Notes under the pieces: model-generated | Database searches by the model: none | The model's input: the letters and a program-made list of their open reading frames with translations, nothing else | Told to the model about the DNA's origin: nothing | From: Rubrivivax rivuli | Lineage (GTDB): Bacteria > Pseudomonadota > Gammaproteobacteria > Burkholderiales > Burkholderiaceae_C | Direction of reading: 5' to 3' | Length of the DNA stretch: 64,000 nucleotides | Assembly: GCF_004016505.1 (NCBI RefSeq) | Contig: NZ_SACR01000001.1 | Coordinates: 62,001 to 126,000, forward strand | Shown here: positions 14,806 through 25,100 of the stretch, piece after piece | Layout of the letters: each line of letters begins with the position of its first letter | Numbering within the stretch: position 1 is the stretch's first letter | Translations under genes and position numbers: made by a program

Positions 14806-17568
14806 ATGCTCACCGCGACCGCGGCCGCAGTTCACAGCCGCTTCGTGCAGCGCATACGCCGCCGCTACGCCACCGACCTGGCCTTGCTGCCCCCCGGCGT
14901 GCCGGGTTTCGACGACATCACCGCGCTCGTGCACCGCCTGCAGGCCGGCGGGCGCGACCTGCCCGCCGCGCTGCGCGTGGCGCGCCACCTCGTCATCGAG
15001 CGCCTGGCCGTGCTGGACGTGGAAGAAGGCGCCGCGCTGGACGTCGTCACGCGCACCATGAGCACGCTGGCCGAGGCCACGCTGGAACTCGCGCTGGCGC
15101 AGGCCGAAGCCGAAGCGGATGCGCGCCACGGCCCCCCGCTGGGCCCCGACGGTCAGCGCGTGCAGCTGTGGATCGTGGGCATGGGCAAGCTCGGCGCGCG
15201 CGAGCTGAATGTCTCTTCCGACATCGACCTCATCTACGTCTACGAAGACGACGGCCAGACCCCCGGCAACACCGAGGGCCGCGGCGCGGTGAGCGTGCAC
15301 GAGTACTTCTGCTACGTCGTCAAGCGCCTCTATGCGCTGATCGGCGAGACCACCGAAGACGGCTTCGTCTTCCGGGTCGACCTCGCCTTGCGGCCCAACG
15401 GCAACTCGGGCCCGCCGGTGGTGAGCCTTTCGATGCTGGAAGAGTACTTCCAGGTGCAGGGCCGCGAGTGGGAGCGTTTTGCGTGGCTCAAGAGCCGCGT
15501 GGTGGCGCCGCGTGCGGCCGTCACCAGCGGCCGCGCGCTGCAGCTGCGCAGCCTGGTCACGCCTTTCGTCTACCGCCGTTACCTGGATTACGGCGTGTTC
15601 GAAGGCCTGCGGCAGCTGCACCGCAAGATCCGCGACGAAGCCCAGCGCCGCGCCGCCGGCCGGCCCGAGCGCGCCAACGACGTGAAGCTCTCGCGCGGCG
15701 GCATCCGCGAGATCGAGTTCATCGTGCAGCTGATGCTGGTGGTGCGCGGCGGGCAGTTCCCAGAGATCCGCACGCGCAGCACGCTCACCGCGCTGCAGCG
15801 GCTGGTCTCGCGCGGGCTGATGAAGGCCGAGACGGCCACGCAGCTGGCCGAGGGCTACACCTTCCTGCGCCGGGTGGAGCACCGCATCCAGTTCCTGGAC
15901 GACCAGCAGACGCACCTGCTGCCCACGAATGACGAAGACCTCGCCTGGATCGCCGCCAGCATGGGCCTGGTGTGCAAGGGCCCGGAGAGCTGCGCGCTGC
16001 TCGACCGCCTGCTGGAAGTGCGCGAGCTGGTGGCCGCCGAGTTCGACGCGCTGCTGCGCGAAGGCCAGGGCGCGGCGGCCGAAGGTGGCGGCAGCAAGAG
16101 CGGCCCCTGCCGCGGCCGCGGCTGCGGCACCGGGCCGCTGCCGGTGGACAGTGAGACGCTGCTCGAGCGCCTGCCGCCCGAACTGGCCGAACGCGTGCGC
16201 GCCTTCGCGCAGAGCCCGCGTGTGCAGGCCCTGCGCGACGAGAGCCGCCTGCGCCTGGGCCGGCTGATGCAGAAAACCGGCCTGGCGCTGCGCGAAGAAC
16301 GCTGCACGCCGGCCGGTGCCTTGCGTTTCGTCGATTGGCTGGAACCCCTGCTGCGCCGCGAGAGCTACATCGCGCTGCTGGTCGAACGCCCCGAGGTGCA
16401 CGGCCGCCTGCTCAAGCTGCTGGGCCTGGCGCGCTGGCCCATGCAGTACCTGATGCGCCACCCCGGCGTCATCGACGAACTGGCCGACGAGCGCCTGCTG
16501 CACCAGCGCTTCGACCGTGCCGCCTTCACCGCCGAGCTGGAAGAGCGCCGCAGCGCGCTGCAGCGCGCCGGCGAAGACGACGAAGAGAAGCTGCTCGACA
16601 CGCTGCGCCGCGCGCACCACGCCGAGGTCTTCCGCACGCTGGTGCGCGACGTTGGCGGCGAGCTCACGGTGGAGCAGGTGGCCGACGACCTCTCGGCGCT
16701 GGCCGATGCGCTGCTCGACATCACCGTGCGCTGGGCCTGGGCCGGCTTCAGGCTGCGCCACCGACCCGAGCCCGGGCTGGCCGTCATCGCCTACGGCAAG
16801 CTGGGCGGGCTGGAGCTGGGCTACGGCGGCGACCTCGACGTGGTCTTCGTCTACGCCGACGACGACGAGGCGACCGAGGCCGACAAGCAGAAGGCGCAGG
16901 AGGTCTACACCGGCTTCGTGCGCCGCCTCATCACCTGGCTGACGCTGCGCACCGCGGCGGGCGAGCTCTTCGACATCGACACCGCGCTGCGGCCGAATGG
17001 CAACTCGGGCCTGCTCGTCACCAGCATCGCGAGTTACGAGCACTACCAGGGCGGCCGCGGCAGCAACACCGCGTGGACCTGGGAACACCAGGCGCTGACC
17101 CGCGCGCGTTTCTGCGCCGGCGCACGCAGCGTGGCGCAGCGCTTCGAGGCCACGCGCCGCGCTGTGCTGACGGCTCCGCGCGACCCCGCCGCGCTGCGCG
17201 AAGAGGTGCGCGCCATGCGCGAGAAGGTGCGTGCCGCGCGGCCGGTGCCGGCGGAGAAGTTCGACGTGAAGCACAGCCCCGGCGGCATGATGGACGTGGA
17301 GTTCGCCGTGCAGTACCTGGTGCTGGCCCACAGCGGCGAACACCCGCCGCTGCGCGACAACGCCGGCAACATCGCGCTGCTGCAGCGCGCCGAGAGCGCC
17401 GGCTTGCTGCCGGCCGGCATCGGCAGTGCCGCGGCCGACGCCTACCGCGAACTGCGCCGCGCGCAGCACCGCGCGCGGCTGGACGAAAAGCCCACGCAGT
17501 TCGAGCCCGAGAGCCTGGCCGCCCCGCGCGAGGCCGTGCTCGCGCTCTGGCAGGCCGTGTTTGCCTGA
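14806..17568 (+). CDS. glnE: Bifunctional glutamine synthetase adenylyltransferase/adenylyl-removing enzyme
   Basis: GlnE, 920 residues, attaches AMP to and phosphorolytically removes AMP from a tyrosine of glutamine synthetase in response to PII state. Two nucleotidyltransferase domains are evident. The N-terminal adenylyl-removing site has GMGKLGARELNVSSDIDLIY near residue 122; the C-terminal transferase site has YGKLGGLELGYGGDLDVVFV near residue 662. Each is followed by a PII/GlnD-like helical domain (e.g. SRGGIREIEFIVQLM and SPGGMMDVEFAVQYL). A non-conserved linker near residues 424-448 is rich in Gly/Ser and contains CRGRGCG. I place the start at 14806, behind CCGGAGGGATACCG; a start at 14764 would add 14 residues without an upstream ribosome site. 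Confidence 0.97.
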   Translation: MLTATAAAVHSRFVQRIRRRYATDLALLPPGVPGFDDITALVHRLQAGGRDLPAALRVARHLVIERLAVLDVEEGAALDVVTRTMSTLAEATLELALAQAEAEADARHGPPLGPDGQRVQLWIVGMGKLGARELNVSSDIDLIYVYEDDGQTPGNTEGRGAVSVHEYFCYVVKRLYALIGETTEDGFVFRVDLALRPNGNSGPPVVSLSMLEEYFQVQGREWERFAWLKSRVVAPRAAVTSGRALQLRSLVTPFVYRRYLDYGVFEGLRQLHRKIRDEAQRRAAGRPERANDVKLSRGGIREIEFIVQLMLVVRGGQFPEIRTRSTLTALQRLVSRGLMKAETATQLAEGYTFLRRVEHRIQFLDDQQTHLLPTNDEDLAWIAASMGLVCKGPESCALLDRLLEVRELVAAEFDALLREGQGAAAEGGGSKSGPCRGRGCGTGPLPVDSETLLERLPPELAERVRAFAQSPRVQALRDESRLRLGRLMQKTGLALREERCTPAGALRFVDWLEPLLRRESYIALLVERPEVHGRLLKLLGLARWPMQYLMRHPGVIDELADERLLHQRFDRAAFTAELEERRSALQRAGEDDEEKLLDTLRRAHHAEVFRTLVRDVGGELTVEQVADDLSALADALLDITVRWAWAGFRLRHRPEPGLAVIAYGKLGGLELGYGGDLDVVFVYADDDEATEADKQKAQEVYTGFVRRLITWLTLRTAAGELFDIDTALRPNGNSGLLVTSIASYEHYQGGRGSNTAWTWEHQALTRARFCAGARSVAQRFEATRRAVLTAPRDPAALREEVRAMREKVRAARPVPAEKFDVKHSPGGMMDVEFAVQYLVLAHSGEHPPLRDNAGNIALLQRAESAGLLPAGIGSAAADAYRELRRAQHRARLDEKPTQFEPESLAAPREAVLALWQAVFA

Positions 17569-18187
17569 ATTGCAGGCCGCCCCTGCTGGGCCCACGCCGG
17601 GCCGCGCCTGGGTGCTGATGGCCGCAGCGCTGTCGGCGGGCTCGGTGCTCGCCCTGGCGCTGCCCAGCGCGCTGCTCGACTGGCAGCCCGAAGCCTTCGG
17701 CACCGAGCCCTGGCGCGCCTTCAGCGCTGCCTTCGTGCACTGGAGCCTCTTCCACCTGCTGGCCAACCTGCTGGGCGCTGCGGTGGTGGCCGCGCTGGGC
17801 CTGGCCGCGCGCCTGCCGCGCGCCGCCACGCTGGCCTGGGCGGCGGCCTGGCCGCTGGCGCACCTGCCGCTGCTGCTGCAACCCGCGCTGGCGCACTACG
17901 GCGGCCTCTCGGGCGTGCTGCACGCGGGCGTGGCGGTGGCTGCGCTGTGGCTGCTGGTGCGCGAGAGCGGCCGGCGCCGCCTGCTGGGCGCTGCCATGGC
18001 CGTGGGCCTGCTCGTCAAGCTGGGCCTGGAAGCGCCCTGGGGCCCGCCGCTGCGGCCGGCGCAAGGCCTGCTGAACGGCGGCTTTGACATCGCCACCGCG
18101 CCGCTGGCCCACGCCACCGGCGCCGGCGCAGGCCTGCTGTGCGCGGCGCTGGCCCTGCTGCTGACGCACCGACAATCGCGCGGATGA
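17561..18187 (+). CDS. rrtA: Rhombosortase (rhomboid-family sorting protease)
   Basis: A membrane serine protease of about 208 residues with six hydrophobic segments. It carries rhomboid-type motifs: FVHWSLFHLLANLLG, the Ser loop HYGGLSGVLHAG (GxSG followed by H), and a late helix with GLNGG/HATGAGAG features. Rhombosortases cleave GlyGly-CTERM tails of exported proteins. The reading frame overlaps the end of glnE. The first usable codon is TTG at 17561, giving MPELQAAPAG; a GTG at 17611 and an ATG at 17617 are alternatives nearer the first membrane helix. Its stop overlaps the next ATG (ATGA). No GlyGly-CTERM substrate is in this window; the glnE neighbourhood is a common location for this gene. 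Confidence 0.85.
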   Translation: MPELQAAPAGPTPGRAWVLMAAALSAGSVLALALPSALLDWQPEAFGTEPWRAFSAAFVHWSLFHLLANLLGAAVVAALGLAARLPRAATLAWAAAWPLAHLPLLLQPALAHYGGLSGVLHAGVAVAALWLLVRESGRRRLLGAAMAVGLLVKLGLEAPWGPPLRPAQGLLNGGFDIATAPLAHATGAGAGLLCAALALLLTHRQSRG

Positions 18188-19092
18188 GTTCAGACAGAAG
18201 AACGCAGCTCGACGCCATGGCCGTCGTGCTGCTGGTGGGCTGCAGCGCGGTGTGGGGCCTGGGCCAGGTGGCCGCCAAGGTGGGCCTGGCCGAGATGCCG
18301 CCGCTGCTGCAGGCGGGCCTGCGTTCGCTGGGCGCGGCGGTGCTGCTGCTGGCCTGGGCCGCGTGGCGTGGCACGCCGGTGTGGCAGCGTGACGGCACCT
18401 GGCGCGGCGGCCTGGCGGCGGGCGCGCTGTTCGCGGCCGAGTTCGCCTGCATCTTCATCGGCCTGCAGTACACCAGCGCCAGCCGCATGGCGGTGTTCAT
18501 CTACCTGGCGCCCTTCGTGGTGGCCCTGGGCATGCCCTTCATCGCGCGCAACGAGAAGCTGCACGCGGCGCAGCTGGCCGGCCTGGCGCTGGCCTTCGGC
18601 GGCGTGGTGTGGGCCTTTGCCGAGGGGTTTGCCGCGCCCACGCTGGGCCCGATGCAGTGGGTGGGCGACGGCCTGGGCCTGCTGGCGGCGCTGCTGTGGG
18701 GCCTGACCACGCTCACTTTGCGCGGCTCGAAGCTCGCCACCGCCGCGCCCGAGAAGACCTTGTTGTGGCAGCTGGGTGTCTCGGGCGTGGCGCTGACAGC
18801 GGCCGGCCTGCTGCACGGCGAGGTGTGGCCCGCCGTGGTGGGCGCCCTGCCCTGGGCGGCGCTGGCATTCCAGACCGTGATCGTCAGCTTCGTCAGCTAC
18901 CTGGTGTGGTTCTGGCTGCTGCGCCACTACCCGGCCACGCGCATCTCGGCCTTCACGCTGCTCACGCCGATGTTCGGCCTGCTGGCGGGCGTGCTGCTGC
19001 TCAACGAGCCGCTCACGCTGCGCCTGGGCGTGGCGCTGGTGGCGGTGTGCGGGGGCATCGCGCTGGTGAACCGGCCGGCCCCCAAGCGCTGA
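18184..19092 (+). CDS. EamA/DMT-superfamily transporter
   Basis: A 302-residue inner-membrane protein with ten hydrophobic helices arranged as two EamA repeats. The first starts VVLLVGCSAVWGLGQVAAKV; the second starts after about residue 155 and ends with VALVAVCGGIALVNRP. Members of this family export or exchange small metabolites such as amino acids or nucleosides. The substrate cannot be told. The ATG at 18184 overlaps the rhombosortase stop by four bases, so the three genes glnE-rrtA-eamA form one transcription unit. It converges on the large exoprotein gene, leaving 22 bases between the two stops. Confidence 0.93.
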   Translation: MSSDRRTQLDAMAVVLLVGCSAVWGLGQVAAKVGLAEMPPLLQAGLRSLGAAVLLLAWAAWRGTPVWQRDGTWRGGLAAGALFAAEFACIFIGLQYTSASRMAVFIYLAPFVVALGMPFIARNEKLHAAQLAGLALAFGGVVWAFAEGFAAPTLGPMQWVGDGLGLLAALLWGLTTLTLRGSKLATAAPEKTLLWQLGVSGVALTAAGLLHGEVWPAVVGALPWAALAFQTVIVSFVSYLVWFWLLRHYPATRISAFTLLTPMFGLLAGVLLLNEPLTLRLGVALVAVCGGIALVNRPAPKR

Positions 19093-19114
19093 GCGGGCCG
19101 GCTCCAGGCACGCG

Positions 19115-22100
19115 TCAACGCGGGGCAGGCGGGCGCGGCGCCGCTGCCGGCGCCGCAGCAGCCGGCGCCTCGAACTCGCGCCGCTCGAAGAGGAAGTCGG
19201 TGTTGCCCTGGTGCCCGGCCGAGCGCGAGGCGCCGTACTGCGGCGTCTGCGGGAACTCCTTGCTCACCGCGCTGCGCACACGCTCGAAGACGCTGCCGCC
19301 GACCTGCCAGTTGTCCACGCTTTCCAGCGCACGCATGAAGTGCCAGGCGAAGACCGAATGGCCGTCGCGCCCTTCGTCGGCCACCGGCTCGTTGCCGCCC
19401 GAGCTCATCACCACCGCGGCCTTGCGCGAGAGCAGGTCGGCCGCGTTGCTGGTGTTGGCCACCTGCACGCGCTCGTTGCCGACCAGCGAGCCGGAGTAGC
19501 AGCTGTCGCTGATCAGCATCAGCTGCCGCGAGCCCACGGCCGCCACCATGCGCGCGATGTCGGCGTTCGACAGCCAGCTGGCCGGGTCTTCGGCGTTGGT
19601 GTCCGAGGGCAGCCAGAAGCCGGTGTCGGTGCCGCCCACGGGCACCACCACGCCGTGGCCTGCGTAGTAGATGACCACGCTGTCGTTCGCGTCGGCCTCC
19701 AGCGCGATCTTGTTGAAGGCGCGGATCATCGATTCACGCGTCGGGTTCTCCAGCACCGTGGCTTCGTAGCCCAGCCGGCCCTCCAGCAGTGTGCGCACGG
19801 CGCGGGCGTCGGGCACGGCGCCCTCCAGGGCGGGCACGCGCTTGTCGCGGTAGGCGTTGACGCCGATCAGCAGCGCCAGCTTGCGCTCGATGTTCGGCAG
19901 CGCGGCCTGGCGCACGCGGCGGCGGTCGGGCTTGCGCGGGCCGGCCACCACGGCGCGGGCCGCGATGGCCTGCTGGATCTCCTGCCGCAAGGCCTCGGTG
20001 ATGACGCAGTTGCCCGAACTCAGCTCGGCCTCGGTCTTGCACGGCCGAACGTCGGCCAGCGTGGGGTCTTGCTCCAGCTTGAACAGGCCCTGCGCGAAGA
20101 CCTGCTTCTTGTACTGCTCGCGCGCCGCCAGCAGGTTCTGCACCTGCGGCCGTGGCAACAGGCTGTAGTTGATGGCACGGAAGACCGGCGCACCGCCGCC
20201 ACCTTCGCCACCCGCGGCCGGCGTGGCAGCCAGCGCGGTGGCCGTGGTCGTGGCTTCCGGGGCGGCGGCCGGCGTGCCGCTGCCTTCGCCACCGGCCGGG
20301 GTGGCAGGCGCACTGCCACTCCCTGCACTCGAGCCGGCGCCCGTGCCGGCAGATGCGCCCGTGCCCGTGCCCGTGCCCGTGCCCGTGCCCGTGCTCGTAC
20401 TCGTGCTGGTGCTGGTGCTGCTGGTGCTGGCCAGCAGCGGGGTCACATCCAGCACCCGGCCCTCGGTGGGCGTGGACATCGCCAGCGGCACCTGCACCGT
20501 CTGCAGGCTCACCGTGGTGGCCGTGACGCTGGCGTTCGTGGCAGCGGCCTGGGTGGGCGCCGGCGTGAGCGTCAGCGCGCTGGCGTTGCCGGGCGCCTGC
20601 AGGAACTGGTAGTTCAGGGCCGCGAGACCCCCGCCGGTGATGGCGTAGGTGCCCGGGTCGCTGGCCAATGTGGCCGGCGTCGTCCAGGCCAGCGTGCCGG
20701 TGGTCGCACCGGCCAGGGTCTCGCCACCGACGAAGCCGGTGACGCTGCCGGTCAGCGGTGGCAGCGGCGTGCCGGCCGCGGCCGTGAGCGGGTCGGCGTT
20801 GAAGCGCAGCACGGCCGGCGTGATGTTGGCCGCCAGACCCGTGGGCGGTGTGAAGCTGTAGTTCGCGGCGTCGGCGCCTGTCACGCTCAGGCCGGTGACA
20901 GTGACGGGCTTGGCGATGCCCACGTTGGCGTTGGCGAAGCTGCCCGAAGCCGTGCCCACCAGCGTGACGGCGTCGCCGCCCACGGCATTCAGCAAGGGCG
21001 TGCCCCCGAGGGCCGCGGTGGCACTGGCGTCGTAGACCTTGTCGGCCGCCACCAGCCCGCTGACCGTCAAGGGCCGCGGTGTGATGTCGGCCAGCAGGCC
21101 CGCCGGCAGCACCAGCGTGTAGTTGCCGGCGTCGGCGCCGGTCAGGCTCAAGCCGGCCAGTGACACGGGCTTGGCGGTGCCGACGTTCTTGTTCGCGAAG
21201 ACCCCGGTGGCCGTGCCCGCCAGGCTCACCGCGTCGCCCGCCAGTGGCGAGATGCCCGGTGTGCCCGACAGCACGGCGGCCGTGTTGCCGTCGTAGACCT
21301 TGTTCTGCGTGCCCAGGCCCGACACCACCAGCGGCAGCGCGCTGATGCCGCCCACGGCGCCGCTGGCGGTGCCGCTGAAGGCGTAGCCGAAGACGGGGAT
21401 GCCGGTGCTCGTGTCCACCACGCTGACGCCCAGGCCCGTGGCCTGCACGGTCTTGCCGGTGCCGACGTTGCGGTCGGCGTAGGTGCCCGAGCTCACGGGC
21501 GCCAGGGTCGCGGTGTCGCTGGGCTGCGCGCCCGAAAGCACGAAGTTGCCGACGTTCAAGGTGGCTGCGGTGGTGCCGTCGTAGGCCTTGTTCACCTGAC
21601 CCTGGAGACTGACCGTGAGCGTGGGGGCCAGCGCCAGCAGCAGGCCGTTGCCGCTGGCCGCCGGCGTGGTGCCGAAGGGCGCTGCGTATTGCTTGAAGGC
21701 GGCCACCAGGCCCCCGGCGTTGACCACGGTCGGGTCGGGCGCATAGCCCAGCCAGCGCGCCGTGCCCGTGACGCTGAGCGCCCCGGCCCCGGCCGTGTTG
21801 TCGAAGCCGCCCGCGCCCGTGCGCAGGATGAGCGCATCGCCGCTGGTGGCGTTGGCCGTCAGCCGCGCCAGATCGCGCAGCACCAGGCGGTCGGTGGCCT
21901 GCACCTGCAGGTTCTGACCCGTGAGCACGCTGCCCACGTCGACCGTGCGGCCCTGCAGGGTCACATTGCCCGCCGTCAGCACCTGCACCTCGGTGGAGGG
22001 CGTGCCGCCGAGCAAGCCGTTCACGAAGACCAGGCCGTTGGGCGCAGCCAGGCGGATGTCACCCGCCACCAGCGGCCCGCCCACGGGGCTGCCGACGCGC

Positions 22101-25100
22101 ACGCCCGAGCCGGCCTGCGTGCCGGGGTTCAGGCGGATGTCGCCGCCGGCGGTGATGTCGATGCCCATGGGCTGCACCGCCGTGGCCACGCGTCCGATGA
22201 CGACGCCGCTGCCGTTGCTGCCCCCGGTGGCCAGCAGGCTGCCGCCGATGTTCATCACCAGATTGCCGGGGCCGTTGCCGCCACCGATGCGGGCATCGGT
22301 GAAGACGCCAGTGCCGGCGGTGGTGCTGCCGCCCTGCAGCACGACATCACCCCCGGTGGTGATCGACTGGTTGGGCGCGGCCATCTGGGCCGGGTTGTTG
22401 TTGCCGCCAGCACCGGCGCTCACGCTCAGCGTGCCGCTGATGTTGACGGTCTGGGTGCCGTTGGCGTTGCTCAGCGCCGCCGAGGTGCCATCCCCCGTGC
22501 CCGCAACAACCTGCACGTTGCCGAAGCCCGTGATCTGCTGCGTGATGGCAGGGCTGGCGTTCGAGGCGGTGAGGTTCGCCGTGTTGTTGCTTCCCCCCGC
22601 ACCGCCCTGCAGCGACAACGTGCCGCCGCTGCCCGCCAGGGTCTGCGACAAGCCCTGTGCAGTGAGCACAGCCTGGTTGTTCGTTCCGCTGGCGCCACCG
22701 ACGAGACTGAGGCTGCCGCCGCCCGTGAGGGCGACCGTCTGCGTGCCGGTGGCGATGATCTGGGCCGAGTTGCCGTTGCCGACGCTGCCCCCCTGCACGG
22801 TGAGCCCTCCGGGGCCGGTGACCGTGAGGCTCTGGTTGCCGCCGGCGCTGATGCGCGCGCGGCGCGCCGTGCCGGCGTTGCTGCCCTGCAGCAGCACGCT
22901 GCCGGCGGTGACGGTCTGGTTGCCGCCGGCCACCAGACCGGCCTCGGTCAGCGCACTGGCCCGCAGCTCCAGGCTGCCGGCCGCCTGCACATCCATCGTG
23001 CCGCTGGCATTGATGAGGTTGTCGACGATGAGGCGGCTGCCAGGGTCGAGCGTGCGCAGGCGCACCGCGCCCGCGCTCCCCAATGGGCCCGGCAGCAGGT
23101 CGCCCGTGGTCTGCGTCAGGTCGACCAGCGTGAAGGTGCTGCCCAACCCGGCCCCGGCCAGGCTGACGCTGTTGCTCACCGTGAGGCTGCCGTTGCCGTC
23201 GATGATGCCGGCGCTGGCCGCCAGCGATGTGAAGCTGGCCGCGCCATTGAGGCGCAGGGTGCCGCCGCTCACGCTGAACACGCCGGTGCTGGTGACCGGC
23301 CCGTCCAGCAGCAGGTTGCCGCCCTGCAGCGTCACGGCCCCGGCGAGCACCGAGGTGCCGGTGACGGTGAGCGTGCCCCCGCTGAGCGTCAGCGCGTTGC
23401 CGGCATTGAGTTCGAGCCCGGCGATGGTGTCGATGCCGGTGTTCTTCAGCACCGAGAAGCCGCTGCTGATCAGCGCAGTGTCGGTGCTGCCGGGCAGCGT
23501 GCCGCCCCAGTTGGCGGGCGTGGACCAGTTCAGGTCGCCCGCGGCGTTGGTGAAGACCAGCGTGCCCGGCGTGCTGCTGTAGATCAACCGCACGGCCTCG
23601 CCGGCCGCGAGCCGGTAGCCGGTGGTGAAGCCGCCGGGCTGGGTGAGGTTGCCGAAGACGCCGGTGCTGCTGGCGCTCTGCACGACCGGGATGGCATCGC
23701 CGTTCACCGGGTTGTAGCCCGGCAGGCTCGTGACCTGCAGCGTGCCGCCCAGCGTGGCGCTGCCGCTGACGACCAGCCGGTCGCTGCTGCCGGGAGCGGT
23801 GCCCCCGGCGTTGAAGAACAGCGAGGAGCCGCCGCTCATCACCAGGTTGCCGGTGATGCCGAGCGTGCCGGCCGTGACGCCCGTGCCAGGGATCAGGGTG
23901 CCCTGCTGCGTCAGCGTGCCACTGCCCAGGTCCACGGTGCCCCCGCCGAAGATGGTGGCCGATGCGGTGTTGGTGAAGCCCGCAGGCACCGACAGCGTGG
24001 CGCCGGTGTTCGTCCGGATGGTGCCGGTCTGCGTGAAGCCGCCCGGCACGGCCAGCGTGCCGGCAACCGCGTCAAGCGTGCCGCTGTTCTGCAGCGTGGT
24101 GAAAGCCAGCGTCTGCGTGCCGGCCGATGTCTTCGCCAGCGTGCCGCTGTTGAACAGCGTGCCCGTGCCGGCACTCAGGCCCAGCGGCGTGGCCGCGCTG
24201 CCGTTGAGCGTGACCGTGCCTGCCGCGTCGTTGACGAACTGCCCGCCCGCGCTGGCGTTGATGGCGATGGCATCGTCGCCATCGATGGTGAGGCTGCCAC
24301 TGTTGATCCACGGCCGGCTCACGGCCAACGTGCCGCCGGTGCTGCTGCCCAGGTTGACCAGGCCGCTGCCCTGCGTCTGCAGGCTGCCGCCGGCCCCGAT
24401 GCTGGCGCTGCTGCCCGTGGCACTGAAGGCGCCCGTGACCACCAGGCCGGCTGCGCCGCCCACGCTGCCGCCGGTGATGAGCAGGCTGGCCATCGTCTGC
24501 GTGCCGCTGCCGTTGAAGTTCAAGGCACCGCCGCTGGCACGGAAGCTCAAGCCCGAGGCCGTGAGCACGTTGCCGATGTCGAGCACGCCGCTGTTCACGT
24601 CGACCAGCCCGCTGCCGCTGAAGGCCCCCACGCCGCTGACCGCACGCGTGCCGCCACCGAAGGTGAGTGAGCTGCCCGCCGCCACCGCGTAGCTGCCGGT
24701 GTCGGTGCCGCCGTTGGTGGCCACGATGGCCAGGCCGGCGCCATCGACGTTGACCACGCCCAGGTTCGTGAAGCTGCCCACCAGCAGCGAGTTGCTGGGG
24801 CCCGTGTGGTTGATGACGCCGGCGTTGTTGACGGCCGGCGTGCCGCTGCTCGTCTGCACCGTCAGCGCCTGGGTGGTGGCGATGTTGAACACCCCGCTCG
24901 GCCCGTTGGTGAAGAAGCCGCCTTCGCTGCCGCCGAGCCGCAGACCGTCGTCACCACCCAGGGTGAAGGTGCCGTTGTTGACCCAGGGGCGCTGCACCGC
25001 CACGAAGCCGCCCGTGGCCGCCGCCAGGTTGACCGTGGTGGTGCCGTTGGTGGTGAAGCCGCCCGTGCCGCTCAGCAGCACCGAATCGCCCGTGGCCTGG

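Noticed and set aside
14674-17829. Very long minus-strand open frame (about 1050 codons) opposite glnE
   Set aside because: It mirrors glnE codon by codon; Ala/Gln/His/Arg-rich composition, no motif and no start context. A GC-rich antisense shadow.
19093-19114. Possible immunity gene for a contact-dependent-inhibition reading of the exoprotein
   Set aside because: Only 22 bases separate its stop from the convergent transporter stop; no small gene follows, and the C-terminus is a protease domain not a CDI toxin preceded by a VENN-type motif.
20355-20430. CRISPR-like array
   Set aside because: The unit is six bases with no spacers and lies in coding sequence.
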